A DNA stretch of 64,000 bases from Ditylenchus dipsaci (Eukaryota; Nematoda; Chromadorea; Rhabditida; Anguinidae), in NCBI GenBank assembly GCA_004194705.1, contig SADC01001284.1, positions 124,001 through 188,000 of the forward strand, read 5' to 3'. Below, in pieces: positions 9,983 to 24,900 of this stretch. A program made the translations under genes and the position numbers. Every line of letters starts with the position of its first letter. Positions within the stretch are counted from its first letter, which is position 1. The notes under the pieces are model-generated. The model saw only the letters and a program-made list of their open reading frames with translations. It had not been told where the DNA came from and searched no databases.

Positions 9983-12900
9983 TCAAATTGCTCCTTTTGT
10001 CATACTGTGTTCTCGCTTGGACCGCTTCAAGGTGCGTATCCTGGATGAGGTTGCTGAAGGAGATTTGCTGCTTCTTTCTGCTTCTTCACTGTTCTGAATT
10101 TTGTATTTTTTAAATTGTGTCTTAGTTTAGATTAAAGATCTACCCACCCTTGTGTCATACAAAGCAATATACACCCAAACATTATTGATGTAAGCAGGCA
10201 GGTATTGGCGAACAGCATTTAGATAGTGCGAGTACACAGCTCTTCCCGCCCTAGCTATTGGATCAGATGGCTAAAAATGTTTTTTGAGTGAAATCTTTCG
10301 GTGCAGTCTTGAAAATATTTAGGTACCGAAAATCGAAAAAAATTCCGATTTTTGCCAATGGAGAATACTCACTTCCTCGGCCTTCCTCGGCCAGTTTTGA
10401 GAATACTTTATGGTTTTGACCATTAGCACCATTAAGGGAGGGGTGAAAGCTGTTAAGTAGACAGTCTCAACACGAAAGGCTTAATATAGGTTTTGCGTTT
10501 TGGTTTTAGAGATATATTTTGCGGTACGTGACAATTCATCGTTAGGGACGATTCATCGTCACTCGTAAAAAGGGGCGATTTATCGTCATTCGTGAAATGG
10601 GACGTTTCATCGTCACTTGTAAAAAGGGGACAATTCATCGTCCTTTTCAAAAAGAAGACAATTCATCGTCTTTCTTTTTAAGTTTTAGACCTGAAAATAT
10701 GTCTGGCTCATATCAATCGCTCTAGGGTCTACTGCATATGAAAACCATTGTAATCATATTTGGCTTTTCTTCTTCTTGTCCACAATAAAAGTCCCCGTAC
10801 GTGTTTTTCAAGATAAGGCTTAGGCAAAAGGTAGGCCAGCGTGTGTTTCGATGGACTCAAATATGTCTTTTTAACTTTTTCAAACTTCTTAAAACGTTTT
10901 CGTGTCTGTCATAAGATATGATGGCCTGTCTTTTTGTATATGTAATAAACCACTGAAAAAGGACTCTGAAAATATCTAAAAAACCATCCATCTTTAAAGG
11001 AATATGCTCACGGCGGTCTGTTGGGTTGCAGTGACGAATACCCCCCCCCACAGGGAGTGATCAGGTGGAGGAGATAACATCATATTCGTGTTTCTCGACC
11101 CTGATTTCATGAGAAAGCCGCGCGTTTTTATGATTCTGAGAAAAAAAAATTTCCAACCAACCCCAGTATTCAAAACTATGTTCAACATCTTCTTGTTAGT
11201 GGGCCCTGTTTTATTAGTGGCCCTTTTATTCCCTTCCCCTCTCTATACAGCCTTTAATCCCTTTAAAATTCAAAAGGCGCCAATTTAAATTTTTCAAATT
11301 TTGACTAAAAAACCATGATACCTCCTTTGGTTCGAAATTTTTTTTCTCAGAATCAAAAAAACGCGCGGCTTTCTCATGAAATCAGGGTCGAGAAACACGA
11401 ATATGATGGTATCTCTTCCACCTGATCACTCCCCGTGGGGGGATTCTGAACTCAAGCCGTCTGGCGGTTCCACGCCAATTCAAGAAATTTTCTTGATTGC
11501 TGGATTCACACACGAAATTTCTAGTTTCTAACGCAACTAAATTTAAAATAAAATTCTAGGCCTTGTATTGTTAGAAACTAAGTTAAAAAATCCGAACAGA
11601 AGGTTAATGATTAGGAATTTTTTCGAATTGGCGGGGACCACCAGACCATCGTGAGCATGGTCCTTTAAAGAGTACAAGTCAAAAAAAATTTAGTGAGTTT
11701 TAATCATGAATTTCGACCAGAAACTGTTGAAATGTGTTTTTGTGTAGTAGTAAGCAGAAAGAAGTGGTTTATGACGTGTTTCCGGGTCACTATCAAAAGA
11801 CTAGTGGCGGGTGGTAAACGTGGTAAACAAATCAATCAGCAGCTCTGGCCGAGAAAGTGCTTTTACTTCACCAAAATTTGGTTTGGGAACTGAAGCACAT
11901 TACATCAGGACTTTAATGACACACAGAAAAAACGATGAATCGTCCTCTTTTAAGAGGGACGATGAACTGTCCTTTTTTACGAGTGACGATGAATCGTCCC
12001 TTTTATATAAGGACGATGAATTGTCCTTGTCCGTATATTTTGTCGACGACTCGGTATTGTGATGTCAGACAAACTTGCGCAGAATTAAAAGTTGTATTAA
12101 CATCATCAATATCAGAATTTCTAAATTCCTTGAGAGAATGCCATGATGTAATGCAAAAAGAAAAACCCATCGAAAAACGGTTCATTAGTTCCATATTGCA
12201 TTTCAATTTTTAGAGAATTTTTTTGAAGGAATTTGAAATTTCTGATATTGATGATGCAAATACAACTTATAATTCTGCACAAGTTTGCCTGGCATCACAA
12301 CACCAAGTTGTTGACAAAATATAGCTCTAAAACCACATTAAAAAAAACGAAACTTGGATTAATTCTTTCGTGTCGATACTATCTCCTTAACAGTTTTCAC
12401 CCCGGCTTCTTGCCCGGATTTCTTTCGAGCACGAATTCGTATAATTGAAATATCCTCTAAAAAATTGTTCCCGCCCTTCAAATTGGAGATGGTGGATTTC
12501 GCCCTGGATTTTGGGTGGATTTTATGTTCAAGTCCACTTTTCTGACATGTTCAGCAAATCCCTCCTTTAATGGCTTGTTCACGTTGTTCAAGTTAGAATT
12601 AGAGTTCGGGTTTTCGGCTACCTGAACACCAGTGATCCGAACTCTAATTCTAACTCGAACAAAATGACTTATTTTCGATAAACGAACAGCAAAAGGGAAT
12701 TATTTAGGCGGTTGCAACTTGACTAAATAAAGAAAATTGGCAAAATGTAATAGGGTGACTCCAATGGATGTCAGTAGTCGGATGTCGAGGTCTTTGAGGT
12801 GTCGTAGCTCTGCGAGTTTTCGACATTTTTTCATTCTGTTAAGTGATTTCATCTATTCTAAAGGTCTTTTCCTAAAAAATAATAACTTTCCAATAGTTGG

Positions 12901-15900
12901 ACAAGAGAACTTAAAATTTAAAATTGGACTACCGACTTCCGACATCCATTGGAGCCGAGCTATAAAAAGGGTCGGACTCAGCTATTTTTGATAAATTCTA
13001 AGGTTCTTCTGAACAAATCTATATCAGGTTAAAATTAGAATTGTTTTATTTGTTTTGGGGTTGAAATTGAGCAATTTTAGCTTCTGCTAACCACGTGATT
13101 TTTTTTGTAACAGATCGTGTTGATTTTAGATCAAAGTTTGAAAATTGTTTAACAAATCTATTACTGACCCATTGTAAGTGGAGCAATTCCTGAAAATCTT
13201 GTTCATATCTTCCATAAACTCTTCTATCTGCTCATATCTACGCAGGGAAATCATTTGGGCGACATCCTTTAGTGTTATCGGCTCCTTGATGATGGCATGG
13301 TAGTTGAGGTTGCTTCTGGACACTTCATGCAGAAAGGGTTCTGCTTGCTGGTGTTCTCTAAAACAGGCTAGAAGCACTTTGGAACACAACTGAAAACGAC
13401 GGCGAATTTTGAAATATTTTTCAAAATGGGTAAATAAACTTACCAATCTCTCTGTTTTGCCAAACTTGGTGGAGGGAGTGGTCAATGGTCACAGGATGTG
13501 CACATACTACATCTCCAATCGTCTGGCAAATCTACCATTTGTTGCTTTATAGCAGGCACATGACAACAGTTGTGGAACACTTTGGGACATCCAAAGCAAC
13601 ACCCCAGCTCTCCTGCAATGGAGTTGAGGTTAGAAAATAATGAGAGAAGCAAAACATTTTGTCTCAGTCCCAATGAGTGCGGCTCTTTTTCATAGCTCGA
13701 AAGTAGCCATATTTTTTTACTTTACTAAAAAAATTTGAAGTTGGTTTCATTAAGTAGCTAAAGAGCACCGCTACAAAATTAATAAGTTGCGAGCCACATA
13801 GGGTTGGCAAAAAATGGCTTTTCAGGCCACAAAGGGTATATGACAGTAGCGTCGGAAAATGTCTTCAGATTGGTATATAAAAATATTAGATGCGCTGATA
13901 GAATACACGAGAAAACAAGCAATGAAATTGAGAAAATGATTTTTTCAAAAAGCCAGCTGTTGGCCTGAAAGGCCACCTCTTGCCAACCCTGGAGATACAT
14001 AAGACCAAAAAATGTGAAAAAAGTCGGGCGTAATTGCACTTTGAAGTCGCACTAGGATGGTGTGGAGCTAAGTTCAGGCTCCAGAGTGCAGATATACTCC
14101 ATTTTATCCACATTATTAAATAATATATGCTTTTTGAATAGTTCATTTTGTATGCCTGTCAAAAATTGAGTGGTCCAGTTTACAGAAAATGCCTTTTAAA
14201 TCTATAAGCATGTTTAAAAATTCCCAAACCTGTGTATTCATCACATCCCTGGTTGCACACATAGCAATAATCCTCCCATTGGTCCACACTTGATTGTTGC
14301 GCAGTCGACTGCTGTTCCAAAGGCTCAGCCGCCGTCATATTAACTTGTTGCATCTCAGACATAGGTGAGTTGTGGTTTTCTTTGCCAATTCCATTCTCCT
14401 GACATCCGGCCTCTAAAACCACCTCCAAGGACTCTGCTGGACTCCTGATCTCCAACTTCACCCCAAACATATTGTCTGTTGTTGTGGTAGTTATAGAGGG
14501 GAAGCATTGCTGCAACCTTGGGCGTGGGCATCCCCCTGTAGTTCATTTCTTTCCACCGCTTCCGAAGAATTAACATCTGCAGTTGGTCCATGGCTTACCG
14601 AGGTTTGCCCATTTTCCTCCTCACCCTCCACTATAATATTAGCTCTTTTTGGCAGTGGTTGATCCTCGCTAGCTAAATCATCACTTGAAGGCCTTTTCTG
14701 GAGTCTTGGGTTTGCGGTTTGCGCGGTTTCCAGTACTAGAGAAGCGGTAGGTATGATAACAGTGGAGTCAGGAGTGGTTGGATTGGCTGGGATTGCAGGG
14801 ATGGTTGGGACTGGTTCACTTGACTTTTGGGCATGGGAATCGGATTGTGTCTGTTCTTTTGGTGCGGTTTGGTGGTTGAGGCTGTCTTCTTCATCATCTT
14901 CTTCGGGGTGTGAACTTTCAAATATTTTGACTTTGGCTTGTTTATTGGAAAGGTTTGCACTAGGAGGTGTGTTGGAGGAAGGGTTCTGGTTAAGCAGATG
15001 TGCTGTGAGTATAGGACTGTCCATGTGCTGCTCACTGAAACGATCTTTTTATTTATATCAAATCAGCGAACAGAATCTACAGTGGTACTTTTTTATTGGA
15101 GTTAGCAATGCCAAAATCAAAAGGGTTGCAGATCAGCTTTTAGGCACCCTTAAATGACCGGGCAGTATACCGGAGTATAAAAATTAAAAACAGGACAGCT
15201 TTTCAGAAACTCTGAATCTCGAAAAAAATATTAATTGAACTATAAAGTTCGCTGAAAGAGTACAATGGTACTGGGTAACAGGGGGCTGCAAAAAGGTGGC
15301 CGGTAAAAAGAGGGCCAGATAGTTAACTCTCTTCTGTTGTCTACCTTTTTACTTCTTCCAAGCTATTTTTTTGGTCTGTAGTCACTACTATTGGGATCCA
15401 TACTAATCCATCCTCAGTTCTACTCGTCGTCCACTTTGTGCAAATTTTTAATGTTATTGGGGTCCCAAAATCTCTTTTTTGTGCTAACTTGAGCATTCTA
15501 AAGAAGGTTTGATACTAGTCAAATGTAATTTTCAGGGTATTTTTTGAGCTTTGTTAAACTGCTCAAATAGAAGTTTGTTACTTAGAAATTATCTTGAAAT
15601 TATCGTAAACTTTGCAAGAAAAAGCTTTTTGAAGCCAAAACTTAAGAAAAAATTTGCGCCAGGCGGACATCCAAACTCACCACTTGTCGCCGGGTATGGA
15701 TTGAGTGAAGCAAAAAGTTAACTTCCTTATTTTAACCTATCCGCGTGGATATCCATTCACTGGAGGTATTCACCCATCTAAAAATACCTCTATATACATA
15801 GCCCACCTAGGCATTCTGTACCACTACCTAGGCACTTTCACCTGAGTATCGATACTTAGGCAATGCCTTTGTACTAACGCCTGGGCATATTTATATAGAT

Positions 15901-18900
15901 TCAACAACCTGGGTGCCACCTGGATACCTTACAAGATATAAAACAACTCCAAAACTAGGGTTCCTGCAAGTTAAAACACTGTCTTAGCATTATCAAACCG
16001 TGTTCAGGACACGATTCTGGATAGCGTATTCACTCTATTAATTCACCACCCTCTAATAACTCCCCACCCCTCGGTTTTTTTACTAGGATTTCAGAGTTAG
16101 GGCCATTTTCGATTGACATTTCAAGATTTTTTAGGGGTTGAAAAATAACTCTCCATGGGTAGTTAATAGAGTGAATAGTATTCACTGAATACGGTATATC
16201 GATTTTTAAAGGAGGAGATTACTTCCTTACTTCAAAATTCAAAAGTCGAAAACTCGCTGTGGCATTCTGTTTTGTACGGAATTTTTTCTTATTTTTTATT
16301 TTTTCTTTTTTTCTGTGAAAAATTGTCGCTTTTTTTTAATTTTCGCTTTTTTATGTTATTAATTAGATAAAATTTGCAATAGCTCAATTTAGATCACATT
16401 TTAAAAAAATTTCAAAATCGACCTTTAAATTTGGTCATTTTGACCCTTAAGGGAGTACCACGTGGTTACAAAACCCGAAATTTTGTGAAGACAAAATTTT
16501 GTTTTAAATTTTTACAAATGCATTCAAATAGGCTTTGATAGCCAAAAAATCACAAAAATCGACGATTGACTAGAGAATTTTTGAGTAACTAACCAAAGTC
16601 CAGTTGGATTCAACCTCAACCTGAATACTCCACCTGAACTTTCCCCATAGATCTAGCCCAGTCCAGTCGGGCACATCGACCGAGGTTTAGATTGCAATAG
16701 ACGTGCCAACTCCTGAGGACCATTTTGGTGCAAAGTGAGTGTCGACAGAAGCACTTATGGCATCCAGCCTTCCCTGATTAGGATACATGGCAAAATTAAC
16801 CAAAACCAAAATTTTCATAAAACCACCTGGTTAATCCAAAAGTCGACAGCGAATCAAACAACTAAATACACTAAAAGAAAGCTGGAGAAAAATGCTACAT
16901 TATGGCCAGACAAAAAATTTCTTGGTCAGAAAATTCCCGAGAAAAAGCCATTTGAAGTTGACAGGTGGACTCTGCCAAACGTAAATTTGAACTTCTTTTC
17001 GACCAAACTTTTTGTTCTTCCGATAAAATTGCGCGAATTTTTCCCTTATTGATAGCGAAAGTCTAAGCTATCCAATGGTATGAAAAGTTCTGATAAATGA
17101 CTGACATTATTCGAAGTCGTAAAGAAGAATAAAAAAATTGGACAAAAAATAGTCAAAATCTGTAAAAACAGTTAACAAATCAAATGATAAACATATTTTG
17201 TCTCGACATGAAAACCACGAATTTGCACGTTTTCGATTTTGACACACTATGATGGGTTATTAGTAGTGTTTGCAAAACTCATACTCATCCTCATACTCAT
17301 AGTGCAAACTCATACTCATCCTCATAGTCATAGCTAAACTCATAGTCATAGCAAGTATGACTATGAGGCTCATACTCATAGTCATACTAAATTATGACTA
17401 TGAGTATGAGTATGAGTTAAGCTATGAGTATGAGTTTAACTATCAGTATGAGTTTAGCTATGATTATGACTCTATCCTGTTCTTTTTGCTCAGTTTGTCT
17501 GCCTTACATTAGGAAATTACTTTTTTTCTTGTAGATGTCAACGAATTCTGATAATTCACCGTCTCAAGCCAGCAATTTTGCAAAGAAGCGCAGTCGTGAT
17601 GCCGTATGGGAGAACTTCACAGAAATCGAAGTGCTGGGGGAATTCAAAATGAAATGCAACGAGTGCCAACTGGTATTTTTTCCTACTTTCAGCTTTGTTC
17701 TACACGTCTGTAAATTCAAGATAATTGCAAGACACAAAACAGCATTATCCAATCACTGGGTGAAGAAGCATACGGACAAAGAGCAGCCAGCTAAGAAGAT
17801 CTGTCTCTCCCAAAATGAAGGAAGCGGTGAGCCAAAAGAAAAGTAACTATTTTTCTTTTGCTGTATTTAGGTATCTATAAGAGATTTTTAGATTCAAGAG
17901 AATTCAGAGCGTTCTAGCCGCAGTTTTGTCGATACCCTCTTTGCCCATAAACATATTTCTGCATCCATTAGTCCGTAAATTGTTTCACGTTATGTGCCCA
18001 AGTTATGAGGTAATGTTGAGCAGTTTTAATAAGTGTTTTATTTTAACTTTAAAGTTGCCATCTAGCTTCAACACTCTAAAAAGTCTGGTCCTTAATCAAT
18101 TCAAGCATCAGAAGGTCAAAATTAAGGAAGAGCTCAGCAAAATTTCGCATCGATTTTCTTTAACATGTGACGTTTGGACCGATAGCAGTATGAAGAGCGG
18201 CTACTTAGGCAATTTTTTGCAACAACTTTATCTGAGCTACTTTTTTCAACATCATTCAGGTGTTACGCTCCACTACTGTGACGCAAGTGCGATTCTCCGC
18301 AGGGCCTTTTTGGGGTTGCAGCAACTCAAAAGATCACATACTGGTCAACTCATCCGGCGTGAGACTGAAAAAATTCTGGCTGAATATGGATTGTCCCTCT
18401 TCGAGGAATTCGAAGGAGCATTGGAAGAAGAAGTTGAAGACGTTGAGGACAACATGGAACTTACCGACATTGATTTCTTGCTCCAGTAAGATATTTTTTC
18501 TTCGAAATCGCTGTATTCTGAGTTTAGATCAGCGTTTCCGATCAGAGTTGGATGCTTTGCTCATGCTTTGCAGCTAGTAATTATGGAGTTTTTCAAAACG
18601 AGAGTGGCTGTTAACGAGGGATACCGAACATTGATTAATCTCGTTGGAAAGTACAGCAAGTCTCAAATTGCAACAAATGAGCTGTCAGATGCCTGTGGAA
18701 AAGTTTTGGTGTCTCCTTCAAGAACTCGTTGGGCGTCTCAGATATCTGTAATTTCCCGCTTTTTGCAAATAAGATGTTATGTTATTGAGATTGCTCGAAA
18801 TAGAAAGTGGGAATGTCCAACAGAATCGGAGATTGAGGTTAGTCACTAATACTTTCTCTGATCTTACACCAGGTATTTAGTTCATCCAAGAAATTTACAG

Positions 18901-21900
18901 TCTAACCAAGATCTTCATTGATGTTCTTCATCGTGTGCAGTCTGAGAAGAAAGTGACCGTCTCAAACTGCTACTGCTTCATCAAGGCTTTGTATCGTTCT
19001 CTCGACAAATTTGAGGTATGTCTATTGTGCTTAACGAATAAAATTGTTACAAAAGTTTTTTACATTATAGGAAAAGTCTACAAGTGGAGCAGTCGCTTCT
19101 TTGAGAAATCTGCTGGAAAGGCGTTTTGAGAAGTGGATGGACAGTGATTTGGATGATTTTGATCCTATCTTTTTGGTTGCAACAGCTCTCGACCCAAACA
19201 CGGCTAACTTCTTGAGCGAAAAAGACTGTATCATCGCTGCTCGTGAGATACAGAACATGTTTTATTTATCGTCGATCTTCAATAACTCTTAACTTTTTTC
19301 AGATGCAATTTGAGGAGCCTATAACCGAATTGCCAGAAAACCCGAATACTTTGCTGAATGCCACACTGGATCAGATTCTTGGAGAATTGGCTGCGGAAAA
19401 CAGAAATACTAGGAACCAGAGGGATGTCATTGTCTCTAGTGCAAAGTCGCGTATCCGAGAATTGTTGAACCGTGTTCTAAACGCATCAGCAATAGGCGTA
19501 GATCCTCTCAAGTGGTGGTGTAATTTGATCGATTCCGTGAGTAGACTTACTTGAAGCCAGGTTGTTCAAAAGTTTTCGTTTAGAACTCAAAGCAAATTGC
19601 AACACTAGCTCTGGAAGTGCTGTCTATTCCAGCTACAAGTGCTCCAATAGAAAGGGTGTTTTCTCATTAGCCACAGCCCGTCACCGAAACAGAACTTCAT
19701 TCGAACTACTTAATTCACAGCTTGTATTTTACTGTAATATGTATGTAGAAAGTTGTAATTTGTGATCGGATTCATGGTTGAGAGTGAAAAAATAAAATAC
19801 TTTTGTTGTGGCGTAGATTTGATCAAAAATCAGAAAATCATTTTTGGATAAGAAGCAACGCGAAACGCTTATCTCAGCTGAACTCAGTCAGAGCTAAACT
19901 CATGGTTAAAGCTAAACTCATAGTCGTGACTAAACTCATACTCATAGCTTAACTCATAGTCATACTCATAGTCATAATTTAGTATGACTATGAGTATGAG
20001 GCTCATACTCATACTTAACTATGACTATGAGTATGACTATGACTATGAGGATGAGTCTAACTATGAGCCTCATAGTCTATGAGTATGAGGATGAGTATGA
20101 GTTTTGCAAACACTGGTTATTAGCTGTAATTATAGTCGTGTTGAGGGGTCAACATCTTAGGGGTCAACATTTTCCAAAAATGCAAAAATATCGATTTTTT
20201 CATAAAAAAGTACCAAATCTGATATTTTTGACCCGCCATCAACTTTTGAGTTCTACAAGATGGCTTTAAGAGAAATTGAAATTTTGTTTCTACAAAATTT
20301 CGGCAAATGTTGACCCCTATGCTGACCCTAGTTGACCCCTCAACATTTTTTACCCACCGACTTTTATACGTCAAATTTTCATAAATAACTCGGCAAAGCT
20401 GCTTATATTTTCGTGTAGAGCTCAGAAAGTTGCCTGAGGGTCATAAATATCAAATAAAAAATATTGAGAAAAATATAAATATTTTTTGGCTGTAACTAAA
20501 AACACACACCAAAATACTGATTTCCCCCAGTAAATTTATTTTTCCCCCAGTAAATTTGAATTTCAAACAAAATACTGATTTCCCCCAGTAAATTACTGAT
20601 TTCCCTCAGTAAATTACTGATTTCCCGCAGTAAATTTGTATTTCCTGCAGTAAATTTTGCGGGAATTTGAATTTTCAGGTCAGAAAATACATTCAACTGG
20701 TCAGAATCCCACCCCAGAGTGGCCAGAAGCACCTGAAAGTTGGTTTTTTGGGGGTTTACTAAAGGGGGAGTAAACTTTCTGCGAAAAATCGATTGGGCGA
20801 ATCAGATTTCGGGTCATATGGGGTTAATCGCTCAGAATTCCAGGTTTCTGGTGGTTTCGAGTAGTCCAGGGTGAAATTCTGAGCGATTAACCCCATATGA
20901 CCCGAAATCTGATTCGCCCAATCGATTTTTTGCAGAAAGTTTACTCCCCCTTTAGTAAACCCCCAAAAAACCAACTTTCAGGTGCTTCTGGCCACTCTGG
21001 GGTGGGATTCTGACCAGTTGAATGTATTTTCTGATCTGAAAATTCAAATTCCCGCAAAATTTACTGCAGGAAATACAAAATTTACTGCGGGAAATCAGTA
21101 ATTTACTGGGGGAAATCAGTAATTTGTTTGAAATTCAAATTTACTGGGGGAAAAAATAAATTTACTGGGGGAAATCAGTATTTTGGTGCGTGAAATCAAT
21201 TTCAGCCATATTTTTTGAATTTAAAAAAATGTTGACCCTAAATGTTGACCCCGACTATGATTACGGCCATTTGAAATTCTTATTTTTAAGCATTTTAACA
21301 TTTTTTTGAAGTAAGCCTAAGAAAATTCTGTATAACATGAATTAATTATGTTTTTTATCGTTACATGTCGTTACATGTACATATGTCAAACAACCCCTAA
21401 GGGAGTAGTCTCCTCCTTTAATTACTTTTAGCTGAACCCAAAATCTTGGATCCTGGAAGTGGATACCCATTTAGGTTTGGTACCAGGTGGTTCCCATACC
21501 CAGGCTGAGGCTTACTGGCCCTACTGACCAGTACTGGTCCTATAAAAACTAGTTTATGATTATTATTGAAGGAAAAATAATGTCTACTACCACGATGATT
21601 TGAACCTGTTACCTCAAAAATTTGGAGGGGTATTTGTCGGAGGGTGAATTTGCCGCGGAGGAATTCACCGGAGGAGAGAATATTGCCTCGGGGAATATAC
21701 CTAGAGCTGATGAAAAGAAGGCTTCAGATAACAGAATAGAGTTAACTATCTGGCCCCTTTTTACCGGTCCCGTCTTTACAGTCCTCTTTTTACCCACAAC
21801 CAGTCCAATTCTCAATACCGGATACAAAGTTTTGCAAACCCCGGTCCTATCCTAGATAATACGTAAAGATTCATCCACAAGACAATTCCCCCTATAGCCG

Positions 21901-24900
21901 TTTCACATCTAGTCGATTCACCCCCGGCCAATTCTCCTAACCTAACTAACCTAAGTTTTGTAAATCGACTGTGATATTCATACTTTTGCTGGTGCATTTA
22001 AATTTGAGTCTATGCCAGTCAAATAAACTTACCCAGGAACAGAGACGTGGACCACCGGTGAAGCACTATTCAAATTAGAAATCCTGGCAGTAATATGCGG
22101 CCTGGTGGGTGTCATTGGTCCATTTGGCTGAGTAATGGGCATGCCATTGTGGATCATTTGCTGATGTTGATGTTGGTTGAGAGTATGTCGTTGGTGATGT
22201 TGTTGGGCTGCTGCTACAAGGGCTGAAGGATGCATGCCAAAGGGTGGTACCATGGCTCTTGGACCATGTCCACCTGGATGCCCATGGAACAGGAGGAGGT
22301 AGAGGCAATGGACTGAGCACCCGAGCAGTTGGATTGTGAATATGGTGGTCTATTGATCATCATAGCTTCTAAATACTTGACTTTGTGCTGAGAAATATTG
22401 GGTTGTTCAATAAGTTCGGTTTATTTTTTATTTCCGAGCAAAATGTTTTAATTTTGACATAAGAATCACACCTTTTTGTGCAACTTACAAATAAAAAGTC
22501 CTACAATAGCCGGAAAAATAAAAGAGACAACTTATTTGCTTTGGTCTTTACTGTGGTCTAAAAAGTTTTTTTTTAATTTCAAAAATTTTACATTGATCAT
22601 TGAAATAAACCCAGTAATTTTGATAAGCAAAACAAATGAACAACTTCGTTTTGACGAAAATATTAAGGTTTTCATTTTTTTCTAAAAATCTATCGCCAAA
22701 CTAACCCTCTGAACCGCCATCATGTGATGTTGCTGAGCGTGCATAGCTTGATGGTGTTGAGCTTGGGCTGCTTGATGGGCTTGAGCTGCATGCATAAACT
22801 GGGGCGAGAGCACTTGAGGTGGCATGTTGTGAGGCGGAGGGAAGGCATTGGCCAAGTGAAGGTGTGGCTGAAATTGAGATTCTTAAGTAATTGTCATTTT
22901 GAAGGAAAGAATGAGCTGATACAAAAATCAGGAGTGGGATTTCCGCTAAGATTCTTGCAGCCTATTTTTTCAACTATCTTTTGCCGGAAGAAGTCATTTA
23001 GAAATCATACAGTGCTCAGCAACCTTTTTAATTGATTTACTATTTTGATTATAACCAGTCTGACCATTTTTTTCAAAATCGGATGTCCCCTCAAATAGTG
23101 AAACTAGACGTTGATCCACATTCAAAAAAGCAAAATATGTTTACCGGTCCATTATTGGCTGGAATCGGCCCAACAGATTTAGCACTGTTATTGTTGTTGA
23201 AAGCAATAGGTTTGCTAGTCGACGCCATTTGAGTGTTCATATTTACTCCATTGCGTACCAAGTTGCGATTTGTGGGAGAGGGGATGAAAATGGGTTGCTG
23301 GTCACACTGAACATCCTAGCATTCTCTGGGTAGCTGAGCTGGGCGTCTAAAAGCTTTGGATTAATATCAACCTGAACTACTTAATCTAAAAGAGCAACGT
23401 CATACCTTAACAACTCCATCTACATCCAACTGACCCAGCGTGCGAAGACTACAATTTTCTAAGGGTTCAACAAAATGTTAAAAAAAAAATCAGATTACCT
23501 GTTGACTATAGGTGGAAGGTCTGAGAAGTATTGGATATTCGGAGTCCTTTGCGAAATCTCTAGTCCTCTTTGGATCTGCTCCCATTTGCTGCCGAATAAG
23601 TTGTAGGCGGATTCGGCAAACACGTTGGCAGACACGATTCCCTGAATTGGCAGAAAGTTAGTTTATTTGGAACAGATTTCACTAACAATTAGACCAAAAT
23701 AAACCACTATGTTGGGGTATAAGAGAGGATTTGCAGTTTTCAGGGCCCAAGATTTTGTTTCAAAAGTTTTGACAGATGGATTTGGACCATGATTGCGTAA
23801 AACCCTAAAAGTCAATGGTTCTCGAAAGTCGGCAAATGCGCCTGGTGCTAACAAAATGGTCTGATGAATGAATGCGCAAGTAAGTATAAGTATAGTCAAA
23901 CAAAGCACAAGTATCAAGATAAAATGTGGTTGAAATTAGTAATTTTTCAAAAAAGTTTAGAATAGCTATAGATGTGAAAGCTATGACCAGTTACGCAGTG
24001 ATCCGCAACTCAAACTTCTAAGTTATGCATGCTCTGAACCAGAGGTCCACAAAATTTCCGAGGTTTTGGTCATCCTGATTTCTAGTTCTGATTTCAAAAT
24101 TTAGAAAATCACTATGAAGTGGATCAGAGTTTGAAAAGTTTGAATTTTTTGAATTTTTTTTTGAAAAAAAAACATTTCGAAAAAATTCTGATTTTTTGTT
24201 TTTTAATTTTGAATTTTTTGCTGATTTCTGGTTTTTATTTTGAATAAAACTAAGGGGCACCCTCCAAATTGCCAAACATTCGAAAACAATAAAAACTAAC
24301 AGGTGGATCATGGGGCATACTCGTTGTGGCCATGTCAATGAAAAACTCAATCTGAAAATACAAACTTTTTCAATAAACAAAGCTAATAAAAGCTTCTAAA
24401 ATATTCAAACCTTTTTCAGGCGATCCTGCGCAAACTTGAGATCAGATTCAGTCCTAGAATATTGTTTTAGCTTAGCATCCTCAACCATATCGATTGCAGT
24501 GACGATGTCATTGCCTCTCCTCATCAAGGCATTGCATAGTTCCACTACTTCACTGGCCACTGCTGTTCTTGCCCTTTGTGCCATTTCCCTGACTAGTTTC
24601 TTGTTTTGAGCCAAAGTGGGTGCCACCTTTTGTATGCCGAGGCTGTCCCGGTGCTGAGCCGTTTTTAGACTTAAAAATATTTGTAATGAGATGCTCACAA
24701 TACATCCGTGTGCACATCCGTCACAGACCATATTCTTGCCAACAATGGTCGTTTTCATGGGCGTGAATACGGACACGGATGCATTGTGGGCATCCCATAA
24801 GTAATATTTTGATATATTTCGGTGGGAGTGACATATAGTACAACTCACAACGGGTGGAAAGGAGTAAGAGGTTTTACCAACGGGTATAGTTTCCGAATTT

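Larger units (their letters stand above)
10535..12040. mobile_element. Word-ended element (GACGATGAATCGTCC) in a TIF1 intron
   Basis: 10540-10675 carries about five copies of a 28-33 bp unit containing CGATTCATCGTC. 11932-12035 carries the inverted units (GACGATGAATCGTCC, GACGATGAACTGTCC). The two clusters flank 1.3 kb that holds a palindrome (11041-11442) and a MITE (11459-11672). Each unit is itself near-palindromic. Confidence 0.6.

Noticed and set aside
16735..17052. 105-codon open frame
   Set aside because: No domain or convincing splice context, and it lies in a TIF1 intron next to repeats. Probably chance.
22029..22345. Alternative frames over the Gln/His-rich TIF1 exon
   Set aside because: All three frames are partly open; only the C-terminal frame joins in phase with the exon at 15034, so the 5' limit of this exon is left approximate.
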